From positions 1 to 64,000 of the forward strand of contig NZ_FOEJ01000008.1 of NCBI RefSeq assembly GCF_900110705.1: a DNA stretch of 64,000 nucleotides. The letters run 5' to 3'. Under the pieces are notes generated by a model. That model made no database searches and had not been told where the DNA came from. It saw nothing but the letters and a program-made list of their open reading frames with translations. Made by a program: the position numbers and the translations under genes. This document shows, in pieces, positions 1-9,641 of this stretch. The DNA is from Loktanella sp. DSM 29012 (GTDB lineage Bacteria > Pseudomonadota > Alphaproteobacteria > Rhodobacterales > Rhodobacteraceae). Position 1 is the stretch's first letter. Each line of letters begins with the position of its first letter.

Positions 1-323
1 CCCCGAGAAGCCAGTCCACGTCCGGCAGGCTGCTCAGCAATGCTCGTGCGCCGATGTAATCGCTGACCTGACCCGCCGTGACGAACAGGTTCAGGGGCCG
101 GCCTTCGCTGTCGCAGATGGCATGCAGCTTGGTGTTCATGCCGCCCTTGGTGCGACCAATCAGGCGACAGCGCCCCCCCCCTTTAACGCCCATGCTGGTC
201 GCTGTCCGGTGGGCCTTCAGGTAGTTGGCGTCGATCATCGACGCGCGGTTTGCCGTGGGATTTCGGGAAGAAGGGCTCGAGGCGCGCCATCTGCGCATCC
301 GTCAGCCAGAAAAGATCAGACAT
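1..323 (-). pseudogene. IS5-family transposase remnant, cut by window edge
   Basis: The minus strand from an ATG at 323 begins with an IS5-family N-terminus (MSDLFWLTDAQMARLEPFF). After about 33 codons, at the residues KPRVDD, the frame breaks and soon meets a stop. The sequence continues in another frame with a downstream part of the same family (ANYLKAHRTATSMGVKGG, then GRTKGGMNTKLHA) to the window edge. The middle of the transposase, roughly 60 codons judging from intact relatives, is missing, so an out-of-frame internal deletion has inactivated it. A run of nine C on the plus strand (172-181) lies in the coding part. Family assignment is by recognition of the protein; the other end lies outside the window. 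Confidence 0.75.
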
Positions 324-392
324 GTTCACCCCCCATTTTTGCAGCGGTGAATCACCCCGTCAGGCGGAAATCAATGGGTCCTGACCCTAAGC
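1..392 (-). mobile_element. IS5-family element fragment
   Basis: This is the DNA carrying the broken transposase. The short imperfect palindrome tgggtcctgaccctaa near 374-389 resembles the terminal repeat of IS5-group elements and would mark the outer end. The exact end and any target duplication cannot be fixed because the opposite end is outside the window. Confidence 0.5.
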
Positions 393-416
393 CGTCGTGT
401 AGCTCATGCAGAGGGA

Positions 417-1583
417 TCAGTCGTTGCCGAACAGATCCCGCGTGAACACCCGGTCCGATACATCGGCGATATCATCCGTCAGCCGGTTCGCCACGATCAG
501 ATCGCAGCGCGCCTTGAACGCATCCAGATCGCGGATCACCTCGGAGCCAAAGAAACGCTCCTCTTCCAGCGCGGGTTCATAGACCACGACGGTGATCCCC
601 TTGGCCTTGATCCGCTTCATGATGCCCTGCACCGATGACTGTCGCCAGTTGTCGGACCCCGCCTTCATCACCAGCCGGTGGATGCCCACGCAGGCCGGGT
701 TCATCGCCACGATCCGGTCGGCCAGCACGTCCTTGCGGGTGCGGTTGGCATCCACGATGGCCTGCATCATGTTCTGCGGCACATCGGCGTAATTCGCGAG
801 GAGCTGCTTGGTATCCTTGGGCAGGCAATAACCGCCGTAGCCGAACGAGGGGTTGTTGTAGTGATCGCCGATCCGCGGATCGAGGCCCACACCCGCGATG
901 ATCTGGCGGCTGTCCATGCCCCGCATCAGCGCATAGCTGTCGAGTTCGTTGAAATAGGCCACGCGCATCGCAAGGTAGGTATTGGCAAAGAGCTTGATCG
1001 CCTCGGCCTCACCCGCGTCGGTGAACAGCACGGGCGCGTCCTTTTTCACGGCCCCCTGCACCAGCAGCTCGGCAAAGCGGCGGGCCGCCTCGCCCCGGTC
1101 GCCCACGATGATCCGGCTGGGGTGCAGGTTGTCGTGCAGCGCGCGCCCCTCGCGCAGGAATTCGGGGGAAAAGAGGATGGCGTCCGACCCAAGATCCGCG
1201 CGCAATTCGGCCACGCAGCCCACGGGAATCGTCGATTTGATCACGACCGTGGTGTCCGGTGAGGCGGCCAGCACTGCCTGGGTCACCGCCCGGACAGAGC
1301 TGACGTCAAAGAAATTCGCCACCGGATCGTAGTTCGTGGGCGTGGCCACGATAGCATAATCCGCCCCCTGCACCGCCGCCGCCAGATCGGTGGTCGCACG
1401 CAGGTCCAGCGCGCGGTTGGCCAGATAATCCGCGAGCTCTGCATCCTCGATGGGGCTGCGGCGCGCGTTCACCAGATCCACGCGCGCAGGGTCCAGATCG
1501 ACGGCCACGACGGTGTTGTGCTGTGCCAGCAGCACCGCATTCGACATGCCCACATATCCCAGACCGACCACGGCGATTTTCAT
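417..1583 (-). CDS. ugd: UDP-glucose 6-dehydrogenase
   Basis: Oxidises UDP-glucose to UDP-glucuronate in two NAD-dependent steps in the cytoplasm. The 388-residue length is that of the short bacterial Ugd form. The N-terminal Rossmann motif GLGYVG is at residues 7-12. The catalytic cysteine lies in [10 protein letters not shown] (Cys253), and the FSPEFLREG motif is present at about residue 137. The start is the ATG directly before the Rossmann motif. UDP-glucuronate would feed the capsule glycosyltransferases and the UDP-xylose synthase at 55200-56171. The gene is transcribed away from the next cluster; the upstream neighbour at 1650 is in the same direction with a 66-bp gap, so they may be co-transcribed. 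Confidence 0.95.
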   Translation of the reverse strand: MKIAVVGLGYVGMSNAVLLAQHNTVVAVDLDPARVDLVNARRSPIEDAELADYLANRALDLRATTDLAAAVQGADYAIVATPTNYDPVANFFDVSSVRAVTQAVLAASPDTTVVIKSTIPVGCVAELRADLGSDAILFSPEFLREGRALHDNLHPSRIIVGDRGEAARRFAELLVQGAVKKDAPVLFTDAGEAEAIKLFANTYLAMRVAYFNELDSYALMRGMDSRQIIAGVGLDPRIGDHYNNPSFGYGGYCLPKDTKQLLANYADVPQNMMQAIVDANRTRKDVLADRIVAMNPACVGIHRLVMKAGSDNWRQSSVQGIMKRIKAKGITVVVYEPALEEERFFGSEVIRDLDAFKARCDLIVANRLTDDIADVSDRVFTRDLFGND

Positions 1584-1649
1584 GGTGATGCTCCTTGTGC
1601 GATGCAGCCCCTATTGCACACAATGTCCCCATGGGAACAGCCGCCTGCG

Positions 1650-3116
1650 TCAGTCCTGTTTCAGCTGTGCCAGCGCCGCATCAAAGCGGTCCATCATGCC
1701 GCCACCCGACAGACTGAGGGATGCTTCTGCCACGGCCGCACGTGCAGCCGTCATCTGCGGTCCCGTGCTGTCGGACAGGGCCTGCGCGGTCTGCGCCGGA
1801 TCAGTCAGGATTGCGGCCGCCTGTGCGGATGCAAATTCATCGCGCACCTGATCGACCGGCATTTCACCGAAATGGCACAGCACGATGGGCTTGCCGGTAT
1901 ACAGGTAGTCGTTCAGCACCGAGGAGATATCGCAGATCAGCAGGTCGCTGTCGTTCATCGCCGTATGTATCGGATAGTCAGGCCCGTGGACGGTCACGCC
2001 ACGCTGCTGACACAGGGCCAGCATGCGTTTGCGCCAGACAGCCTGGGCCTGCGACTTGGATCCGGTCAGCGGATGCAGTTTGACCGTCACCTCAAGCTCC
2101 GGCACTGCCAGCAGCGCCTCCAGCATGGCGAAGCCCTCGGCGCGCACAGAGGTATAATCGGCCTCTTTGACCAGCCCTTCCCAGGTCGGCGCATAGAGCA
2201 CCCGGCGCACCGGGCCTGCAGGATCGGTCAGGCGCGTCAGGTCCAGTTCGACCGGCGGGCGGCCGATATGCACGGCCTGACCCTCGCGCAGAGCAATACC
2301 GGCGTCAGTCAGGCGCTGCTGCGCCATCGGCCCCGCCAGGAACAGACGATCGTAGGCCTGCAACAGCTTGCTCTGATTGACGACCTTGTCGCTTTCGCCG
2401 TGGTTGATGAACACGTGCTGCAACTGCGCAAAGCGCAAAAACCCGGTATTGGTCTGCGGATTACCCGTATAGAGCATACCACTGGCTCCAGTAGCCGTAA
2501 CCTGCTCGTTGCCCCGCAGGCTGCGCGTGACCAGGACCGGTAAATCTGTCGGTGGCAGTGCTGCAGCAAAATCCTGCGTTTCACACAGGATCGCAAACTG
2601 GTGGCGTGACGCCGCAAGCACCGGCAGCCATTGGGTTAACTGATATGTATTCGCAGCCAGGCCTCCGGTATAAACAAAGAAATCCGGTTTTATCTGGCGC
2701 AGCGCCCGCTGGGTTTGCGCATGCAACGCGCGGTAATGCTGCCGTGCGCTGATCCCGTACAGACCGAACCCCAAAACGACGATGATGGCCGCCCACAGCG
2801 TCCAGCCCGTCAACAAGCCAAGCACCAGCAAAACCACACAACCATATCCGACCCAACGACCGTAGATTTCATGGGGCACCTGCCCGGCTGGCCATAGCAT
2901 CACCGGCACGGACCGTGTCAGCAGGGTCGGAACATAGAGTGTGATTCCCTGAACGAGCAGCACAATGACCAGCCCCAGCATGTCGTCGGCGTCCATCGTG
3001 ACTGTCGGCACGACCAGCCCCAATGCCAGGACAAGCAGACATCCCAGAAGCGATATAAACAACGGAAGCTGCCGTACCGCCGAGAGCTGGCCCATGATGC
3101 TTAAATAGCGCCGCAT
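1650..3116 (-). CDS. CDP-glycerol glycerophosphotransferase family membrane protein (TagB/TagF-like)
   Basis: Probably transfers glycerol phosphate from CDP-glycerol to a lipid- or polymer-linked acceptor at the inner membrane. From the chosen ATG (3116, preceded by GAGGAG six bases upstream) the first about 150 residues carry about four hydrophobic segments. The rest is a GT-B fold of the Glyphos_transf type, with FINHGESDK, VLYAPTWEGL, VTVKLHPLTG and DLLICDISSVLNDYLYTGKPIV in order. The longer reading frame extends 41 codons upstream but lacks a good ribosome site. The N-terminal membrane part is unusual, since TagB/TagF enzymes are usually peripheral. It diverges from the large fusion at 3302 and shares its catalytic family. 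Acceptor and product are unknown. Confidence 0.8.
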   Translation of the reverse strand: MRRYLSIMGQLSAVRQLPLFISLLGCLLVLALGLVVPTVTMDADDMLGLVIVLLVQGITLYVPTLLTRSVPVMLWPAGQVPHEIYGRWVGYGCVVLLVLGLLTGWTLWAAIIVVLGFGLYGISARQHYRALHAQTQRALRQIKPDFFVYTGGLAANTYQLTQWLPVLAASRHQFAILCETQDFAAALPPTDLPVLVTRSLRGNEQVTATGASGMLYTGNPQTNTGFLRFAQLQHVFINHGESDKVVNQSKLLQAYDRLFLAGPMAQQRLTDAGIALREGQAVHIGRPPVELDLTRLTDPAGPVRRVLYAPTWEGLVKEADYTSVRAEGFAMLEALLAVPELEVTVKLHPLTGSKSQAQAVWRKRMLALCQQRGVTVHGPDYPIHTAMNDSDLLICDISSVLNDYLYTGKPIVLCHFGEMPVDQVRDEFASAQAAAILTDPAQTAQALSDSTGPQMTAARAAVAEASLSLSGGGMMDRFDAALAQLKQD

Positions 3117-3301
3117 ACGGAGCTCCTCGATGTCGGAATGTGCCGTACGGGGCCTGCCCATTGTCACAAGTTGCGACAGGCATAAGACCCTGCGTGCCAA
3201 AGGGCAACGCGCCCGGTCACGGCCCATAGCGTTGATCATCGTTCAGGGTCGCTATAGGACGGCATTCACCAACAACAGGCCCCATTCTAGGAGACCGGTC
3301 C

Positions 3302-6300
3302 TTGACGTTTGCACGCCGTATCAAGACACTGATCAAGCGTGTCCGCGACGACGTAAATCGTCCGGGACGTCAGACGACCGTTTCGGTCATTGTTCCCGTC
3401 TACAATGTCGAAGCCTTTCTGCCTGCATGTTTGGATTCGATCCTCGCACAGACCCACCGCAAGCTTGAAATCATCTGCGTTGACGATGGATCGCCTGACG
3501 ATTCGATCACCGTGCTTCAGCGCTACGCAGCACGTGACAAACGCATCAAGATCGTGCGCAAGGCCAACGGTGGTCTGGGTGCTGCGCGCAATACCGGTGT
3601 GGAACATGCCACCGGAGAGATGCTCTGCTTTGTGGACTCAGACGATACGATACCACCGCAAGCCATCGCAAAGATGCTGGGCAGCCTCGTGCACAGCGGG
3701 TCTGACTTTGTCGTAGGGTCGCTGATGCGTGATACGCCCACAGGGCGCTACGTACCACCTTGGGCACAACGACTACACAGACACAGTCGCACAGGATGTC
3801 GCTTGGCGGACGAACCGGAGGTGCTCAAGAACGTCTTTGCGTGGACAAAACTATACCGGCGGGCATTCTTCGAACGGGTTGTCGGCGGCTTTCCAACTGG
3901 CCTCTACGAAGACCAGCTTCCGTCACTTAAGGCTTACAAGGCAGGCACCTTCGATATCCTCAGCGACGTCGTCTGCCACTGGCGCATCCGCGACGACGGG
4001 ACCTCTATCACGCAGCAAAAGGCCTCGCTTGACGACCTGAACGGACGCTGGCGTGTGATCGCGGACCTGACCGCTGCGGTTGCGGATGAACCAGATGCGA
4101 TCAAACGCCCACTGCTGGTCAAGATCATCGGTTTCGATATGCGGCCCTACTACGAACAGGTACCACGCACAGAAGACGCCTATTGGAACACGCTACACGC
4201 CGAGGTACGCGATTTCATCGATACGTTTGGATATGACCTGCTACGCGCGGTATCCGTCTCTGACCGGCTGATAGCTGCTGCGGCCTATCATGGGCACCGC
4301 GCCGATATCTCCACCTTGCTGCAACGCCGCGAACGCCAAACCTGGCAAGTGCCCGGCACCGTCATCAACGGGACCGCACGGATCTGCGACGTCTATTTTG
4401 ATGGCTTGGACCTGCGGCCCGACGGAGTGGTCGAATGCCTCAATCCAGGGGTGAATATCGACGTTTCGCAATACATCGATACTGTCACAATCGATGCGAA
4501 AACACTGATCGTGCGCGGCACGGCATTCTTGAAAAATCTCAGCCAGACCGCTGCCAACAGCACGATCACACTACACGCGCATCAGGTCAGTGGTGACGGG
4601 CCGGACCGCGTGGTGCAGAGTGATCGACTGGACCGCTTTGACGCGCCAGAGGCCGATGTCCGTGCCAATGACCCCTGGAACGATCACGCCGCCTCGGGCT
4701 TTGAGGCGCATTTTGACCTGACGGCACTGGCAGCGGGACACTGGAATCTGCAGGTGTCAGTGACGGTGGACGGTGTGACCTGCACGGTACCGCTGGCCGC
4801 TGACGATCAAACCGCACAGGGACGGCTGGCAAGCTTTGCCGAGGCCAGTACACAGGGACGGTGGAGCATTATGCAAACGGCGCGAAACGCCGGTTTGCAG
4901 TTGCGGTACGACCCATTGCCCGGCCCAGCCGTGCAGGACGCATGGGCCACCAAGGATACGCTCTGCCTGAAGCTGGCAAATGACGTCCAGCCCGGTACGC
5001 GGTTCCGGGCCACCGCCCGCCTGGGCCGCGTCACGGGCCGCGTCACGCAAGAGGCGGACGGGGCAGTCGTGACCTTCAACATTCCGCCCCGCTCAGGAAT
5101 TTTGCGGGACTGGCAGTTCTGGGCCGTCACAGGCCGTCTACGCAAACCGTTGGTCTGGGGCAGAGCCGAACGGCGAATCCGGACCGACCGGATGCGTCCC
5201 TACCTCTATCGCGCCGCCCCCAAGGGCGTGATCTGCCTGCAGACCGCACCCTTGGTCGCTGAAATCACCGATGTGACCCTGACCGATGGTGGCTTGCAGA
5301 TCAGCGGATGGCGCCACGGCGGCGGTATCGTCACCGCCAGACTATTCAGTCAATTCGTACCCGGCAGTGGTGCCAGACTTCCGTCACAGGATGGCGATTT
5401 CACCGTGACACTGCCACTGACGACAAAGGCTGGCAGCCCGCTCAGCCGCACTCGCGGCTATGCCGTCGTCCTTGTACCGCAGGATGGCGAAAAAGTCTGG
5501 CCACAGGTGTCCAATGACCTTGGTGCAGGGTTGCCCATTTCACAAAAGCACGACGGTGACAGCGTGACCTTGACCCTGACCCCCCGTGCCCAAGCCCTGT
5601 GGGTACAACTGGGTCGGGCACAAGGCACCGTGCGCGCACTCAGGACAGAATATCTGTTGCAACAAGCCTACCGCGCCGATCATGTGCCACGGGATGCGGT
5701 CCTGTTCGAGGCCTTTGGCGGCGCTACGATCGGCGATTCCCCACTGGCGCTGTCGCACGCGCTGCACCAACGCCAGCCACAGACGGCACAATACTGGTCA
5801 GTCGCATCACCCACCATATCGGTGCCAGACTGGGCCACGCCACTGCTGCGGTTTTCGCCCGAATGGTACGACATGCTGGCCAGTGCCCGCTTGTTGGTGA
5901 ACAACAACAACTGGCCTTGGTTCTTTATCAAACGACCCTACCAGACATATCTACAGACCTGGCATGGTACGCCCCTCAAAAAAATCGGCCACGATGCGCC
6001 CACAACCAGCCTGTCGCTCAGTTACCGTGCCCTCATGGTGAACGAGGCGGCCTCCTGGGACTACCTGATCGCGCAGAATGATTACGCGGCGCGGATCTTT
6101 CCGCAGGCCTTTGGCTATGCTGGCGAAATCCTTCAAGAGGGCTATCCACGCAATGACGCACTGGTCAACGACGCGGCGCATGATCTGCGGCAGCAGACAC
6201 GCGACACGCTGGGTCTGGACGACGACACCCATGTCCTGCTCTACGCCCCAACCTGGCGCGACAACCTCAAGGGACCGCACGGCGGATACGGGCGCGTGTT

Positions 6301-6778
6301 CTTTCTGGACATGGATTTGCTGCAGGAACGCACGCAAGCCAAGACCGTCGTGCTGTACCGTGGCCATTCCAATACGGCCAATGCCGCCAACTGGTGTCCG
6401 CCAGGCGTCGTCGATGTCACACACCACCCGGATGTCAACGCACTGATGCTGGCCTCCGATGCGCTGATCACCGACTATTCGTCGATCTTCTTTGACTACG
6501 CGGTCATGGAAAAACCAATCTATTTCCTCGTGCCGGATCTGGATCAATACGCCGATGCCACGCGCGGATTCTACGTGCCGCTGGCTGATATCGCGCCCGG
6601 CCCGCTATGTGCCGATACCGCTGCGCTGGTGCAGGCGATGAATGTGGATTTCAACGCGACCTATGGGGACCGGCGCGACACGTTGCGCGCCGACTACGCC
6701 CCAAAAGACGATGGGCGCGCCGCTGCCCGCGTGCTAGACATTTTGGACCAGCGGCCAAAGACAGGACACCCCAGATGA
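3302..6778 (+). CDS. GT2 glycosyltransferase-CDP-glycerol glycerophosphotransferase fusion (TagF-like polymerase)
   Basis: A 1158-residue bimodular enzyme. Residues about 25-330 form a GT2 domain with SVIVPVYN, VDDGSPDD near residue 60 and DSDD near 112. The central part is beta-rich with no recognised motif. Residues about 790-1150 form a CDP-glycerol glycerophosphotransferase domain with TWHGTPLKK (putative catalytic His near 887), GYPRND, LLYAPTWRD, YRGHSN and ITDYSSIFFDY. This arrangement resembles Gram-negative capsule polymerases that build sugar-glycerol-phosphate chains; that is family knowledge, not proof. The start is TTG, preceded by AGGAG at a suitable distance. Its stop overlaps the ATG of the next gene by four bases, implying one operon running to 10814. 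Confidence 0.85.
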   Translation: MTFARRIKTLIKRVRDDVNRPGRQTTVSVIVPVYNVEAFLPACLDSILAQTHRKLEIICVDDGSPDDSITVLQRYAARDKRIKIVRKANGGLGAARNTGVEHATGEMLCFVDSDDTIPPQAIAKMLGSLVHSGSDFVVGSLMRDTPTGRYVPPWAQRLHRHSRTGCRLADEPEVLKNVFAWTKLYRRAFFERVVGGFPTGLYEDQLPSLKAYKAGTFDILSDVVCHWRIRDDGTSITQQKASLDDLNGRWRVIADLTAAVADEPDAIKRPLLVKIIGFDMRPYYEQVPRTEDAYWNTLHAEVRDFIDTFGYDLLRAVSVSDRLIAAAAYHGHRADISTLLQRRERQTWQVPGTVINGTARICDVYFDGLDLRPDGVVECLNPGVNIDVSQYIDTVTIDAKTLIVRGTAFLKNLSQTAANSTITLHAHQVSGDGPDRVVQSDRLDRFDAPEADVRANDPWNDHAASGFEAHFDLTALAAGHWNLQVSVTVDGVTCTVPLAADDQTAQGRLASFAEASTQGRWSIMQTARNAGLQLRYDPLPGPAVQDAWATKDTLCLKLANDVQPGTRFRATARLGRVTGRVTQEADGAVVTFNIPPRSGILRDWQFWAVTGRLRKPLVWGRAERRIRTDRMRPYLYRAAPKGVICLQTAPLVAEITDVTLTDGGLQISGWRHGGGIVTARLFSQFVPGSGARLPSQDGDFTVTLPLTTKAGSPLSRTRGYAVVLVPQDGEKVWPQVSNDLGAGLPISQKHDGDSVTLTLTPRAQALWVQLGRAQGTVRALRTEYLLQQAYRADHVPRDAVLFEAFGGATIGDSPLALSHALHQRQPQTAQYWSVASPTISVPDWATPLLRFSPEWYDMLASARLLVNNNNWPWFFIKRPYQTYLQTWHGTPLKKIGHDAPTTSLSLSYRALMVNEAASWDYLIAQNDYAARIFPQAFGYAGEILQEGYPRNDALVNDAAHDLRQQTRDTLGLDDDTHVLLYAPTWRDNLKGPHGGYGRVFFLDMDLLQERTQAKTVVLYRGHSNTANAANWCPPGVVDVTHHPDVNALMLASDALITDYSSIFFDYAVMEKPIYFLVPDLDQYADATRGFYVPLADIAPGPLCADTAALVQAMNVDFNATYGDRRDTLRADYAPKDDGRAAARVLDILDQRPKTGHPR

Positions 6779-9168
6779 AGCACTCCCGGGCCCGTACCGC
6801 CGTTACCAATCTTGCGAAATCCCTGATGGCGCGTCGTATGCCCAGCCGGTTCGGCAGTCGGCGCCAGCGTCACCTGCTGGACCAATACGAGGTCGCAGAC
6901 CTCATCGAGGTCGATGGCAAGATCCCGCTGAACTACTTTACCTACACCAAGAACTTTGGTGATCTGATTTCACCGTGGCTGGTCAAAAAAATGACCGGCA
7001 AACCCGTCGCCGTCGCAGATCGCAGCCAGCCGCATTACGTCGTCGTAGGCTCGATCACCAATCAAGGCTCGTCCCATTCGATCCTCTGGGGCACTGGCAT
7101 GTATGGCACGGAATCCCAGAAAGAGGTCGCAACCGACGCCCGCTATACCGCCGTACGTGGTCCACTGACCCGATCCAAACTGTCTGCCTCGCGCGGGTTC
7201 GGCGCAACCGTGCCCAAAGTTTACGGCGATCCCGCCCTCTTGATGCCCTGGTATTATTTTCCACGGGTCAAGATCACCCATGAATACGGCGTCTGCGTCC
7301 GATGGAGCGAACGCGCATGGCGCGAGGCCTCCTACGGGCCTGGGGTCAAGATGATCGACTTTTCCCGTACCGACATTCAGGGTGTGGTCCGCGATATGCT
7401 ATCGTGCCGCAAGATCGTGACGTCCTCGCTGCACGGGCTGATCCTCGCGGATGCTTATGGCATTCCCAGCGCGTGGCTGGCCTCGACCTCTCCGCGCGGC
7501 GGCGAATTCAAATTCCATGACTACTTTGCCAGCGTGCAAAAATGGCGTCTTGCACAAGAGTTGGATCTGGCGAAACGCACGGTCACGACCAAACTGCTGG
7601 GCAACGCGCTGACTTTCAACGGCGCGCCAATGCACTATGACTACGGCCCGCTGCTCGAGGCCTGCCCGTTCCTGCGCAAAAAGGGCTGCCCCAAGGCGCA
7701 TCTACCACCGCACGAGGACGGTGTCGCCCATCGCAGAGCCCCGGGCACCACCGCGATGCTGCCCTCGCTAGGGTTGTTCGGCGGCGTCCACGCTGATTAC
7801 CTGTCATTGCCGACGGGGGGCGATATCTCAAAGGTCACACTCTTTCTGGCGAACAGGGCAACCGGTCAAATCGATCTGCGCGGGCTGGAACTCTTCGATT
7901 CCAACGGCAAGAAGATTCCCATTGCAGAAACTGATGTCACGGTCACCCAAAGCAGTAACGCCATGTCGAAAAATGGCGCGCGCGATCTGTTCGCCTTTGG
8001 CGGTGTCCGGACCAAGCCAGAGGAAAGTCCCTATGTGACCGTCAGCTTTGCCAACCCCGTCAGCGCCGGCACACTGCGTGTCTATAACCGCCGGGATGGT
8101 CAGAGCCTGCGCGCACGCGCGCTGTCAGTGGCCATGGCCGATGCGAACGGCCATTGGCGCCCGACCCTATCAGTCAATGCCACACGCGTCGTCGACACCA
8201 CACTGGATTTGCTGACCCGAATAAGCGGTGTGTCACTGGACCGCCACATGCTCGAGGATCCGGCGATGGCAGCACTGGCGCGCACGCAGGTTCTGCAGGC
8301 GCTGGCAAAGCGGGTGCGCAAGCGCAAGCCGATGCTGACCGAGGATGCCACTGAACAACGTCTCTTGCTACAACTGTTTCCCACACAACGCCTGCCCAAA
8401 GGGACAGATCTCAGCGACGATGAATGGACCGTTTTGGCACATCTACTGGCAGCTCAACGTCTGCGCGTACCTGGGTCCACCACCTCAATGCACCTGTTCC
8501 AATCCGTGCTGAACAGCAAGGCACGGTTGGAACGGCTGACAACCGAGGTCAAAGCCGCAGCCTCCCGGATCGGGGCAGGTGATCTGATGCTGGCACGGCA
8601 CGGGTTTTCCGACGTCTCTCGCCTGCGTGCAAACGCGGATGTATTCATGACATGCTTGGAAAACGCCAATCGGGTATTGGAAGAGCTGGGTTTCCCGGCG
8701 ATGATTGGCTACGGCACATTGCTGGGTGCGGTGCGTGAGGGTGATTTCATCGCCCATGACGACGATATCGACCTGATGATCCCCTTCGAAGCCGCCAACC
8801 GGGCCGCACTGGAACCACAGCTAGCCGCCTTGTTTGAGGCTCTGCGCGACAAAGGCTGGCGGACAACCCGGCCCAATAGCTATACAAATTTTCACATGCA
8901 TGACCCGGCAACAAAGCAATATGTGGACGTCTTTCCGCTCTTGGTGAACGGAGAAAATACCAGTTTGCACATGTCGAAAATGGCGATGAAAACCATCCCC
9001 ACTGCTGTTCTGCTGCCCCCCGGTGAGATGACGTTCAAGGGCCGGACCGTCGGTACACCCGCACAGCCAGAGGCCTTTCTAGAAGCACGTTATGGCACCG
9101 GATGGACCGTCTCAGATCCTTATTATGACTGGCCTTGGCAGCTGACGGACGATACCGCCCGGGGATAA
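6775..9168 (+). CDS. Polysaccharide pyruvyltransferase-LicD family fusion protein
   Basis: A 797-residue protein. Residues about 35-300 look like a polysaccharide pyruvyl transferase domain: NFGDLISPWLVKK, YTAVRGPLTR, YGDPALLMP and SSLHGLILADAYGIPSAWL near residue 219. A central stretch (about 345-500) has no motif I recognise and looks like a beta-sandwich. Residues about 620-790 form a LicD-type nucleotidyltransferase-fold domain with GYGTLLGAVREGDFIAHDDD, the expected acidic metal site. LicD enzymes transfer phosphocholine or related phospho-groups from a CDP-alcohol to glycans. A role in decorating the glycerol-phosphate polymer made by the gene before it is therefore inferred. The ATG overlaps the previous stop, which decides the start. 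Confidence 0.8.
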   Translation: MKHSRARTAVTNLAKSLMARRMPSRFGSRRQRHLLDQYEVADLIEVDGKIPLNYFTYTKNFGDLISPWLVKKMTGKPVAVADRSQPHYVVVGSITNQGSSHSILWGTGMYGTESQKEVATDARYTAVRGPLTRSKLSASRGFGATVPKVYGDPALLMPWYYFPRVKITHEYGVCVRWSERAWREASYGPGVKMIDFSRTDIQGVVRDMLSCRKIVTSSLHGLILADAYGIPSAWLASTSPRGGEFKFHDYFASVQKWRLAQELDLAKRTVTTKLLGNALTFNGAPMHYDYGPLLEACPFLRKKGCPKAHLPPHEDGVAHRRAPGTTAMLPSLGLFGGVHADYLSLPTGGDISKVTLFLANRATGQIDLRGLELFDSNGKKIPIAETDVTVTQSSNAMSKNGARDLFAFGGVRTKPEESPYVTVSFANPVSAGTLRVYNRRDGQSLRARALSVAMADANGHWRPTLSVNATRVVDTTLDLLTRISGVSLDRHMLEDPAMAALARTQVLQALAKRVRKRKPMLTEDATEQRLLLQLFPTQRLPKGTDLSDDEWTVLAHLLAAQRLRVPGSTTSMHLFQSVLNSKARLERLTTEVKAAASRIGAGDLMLARHGFSDVSRLRANADVFMTCLENANRVLEELGFPAMIGYGTLLGAVREGDFIAHDDDIDLMIPFEAANRAALEPQLAALFEALRDKGWRTTRPNSYTNFHMHDPATKQYVDVFPLLVNGENTSLHMSKMAMKTIPTAVLLPPGEMTFKGRTVGTPAQPEAFLEARYGTGWTVSDPYYDWPWQLTDDTARG

Positions 9169-9243
9169 ATCTTGAAACCGGGCCTGCGCACATGATACCG
9201 CCTCACAAACCAAAGGCCCACAGGGCCCAGAGAAGGCGGCCAC

Positions 9244-9639
9244 ATGAAAAAAGTCATTACCTACGGGACCTTTGATACGTTTCACTATGGCCACGTCCTA
9301 CTGTTGCAGCACGCCCGCGCGCTGGGGGACCACCTGACCGTCGCGATCTCTTCGGATGCGTTCAACGACATCAAGGGTAAGCAGTCGCATTTCGACTATG
9401 AAACGCGCCGCGCCATGCTGGCAGAGCTGCGTTGCGTCGACGTCATCATCCCAGAGGAAAACTGGGAACAGAAACGCACCGATATCACCGAGCACAATAT
9501 CGACGTGTTCACCATGGGGGCGGACTGGACCGGCAAGTTCGACGACCTGAGCGATCTGTGCCAGGTGATCTACCTCCCCCGCACGCCCACCATTTCATCG
9601 ACCGCGATCAAGCGTCTGCACACCGAGCAGGCCGGATAG
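9244..9639 (+). CDS. tagD: Glycerol-3-phosphate cytidylyltransferase
   Basis: Makes CDP-glycerol from CTP and glycerol 3-phosphate, the donor for the TagB/TagF-type enzymes around it. The 131-residue size is that of TagD. The nucleotidyltransferase motif TFHYGH gives His14 and His17. The C-terminal RTPTISSTAIK matches the RTxGISTT signature closely but with T in place of the glycine. A GAGAAGG ribosome site precedes the ATG. It lies 75 bp after the pyruvyltransferase-LicD gene and 2 bp before the next LicD-like gene. Its presence makes the glycerophosphotransferase annotation of neighbours much more credible, since the substrate is supplied locally. Confidence 0.93.
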   Translation: MKKVITYGTFDTFHYGHVLLLQHARALGDHLTVAISSDAFNDIKGKQSHFDYETRRAMLAELRCVDVIIPEENWEQKRTDITEHNIDVFTMGADWTGKFDDLSDLCQVIYLPRTPTISSTAIKRLHTEQAG

Positions 9640-9641
9640 GC

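Noticed and set aside
678-1262. Long plus-strand open frame opposite ugd
   Set aside because: It lies entirely antisense to a strong Ugd gene in GC-rich DNA, has low-complexity His/Arg-rich translation, and no ribosome site.
1518-2543. 341-codon plus-strand open frame antisense to the glycerophosphotransferase
   Set aside because: Its translation has no recognisable motif, while the minus strand encodes a clear family member.
3232-3258. Possible promoter (ttgatc and tatagg) upstream of the large fusion gene
   Set aside because: The boxes are only 15 bp apart and the -35 box fits poorly, so it cannot be supported over chance.
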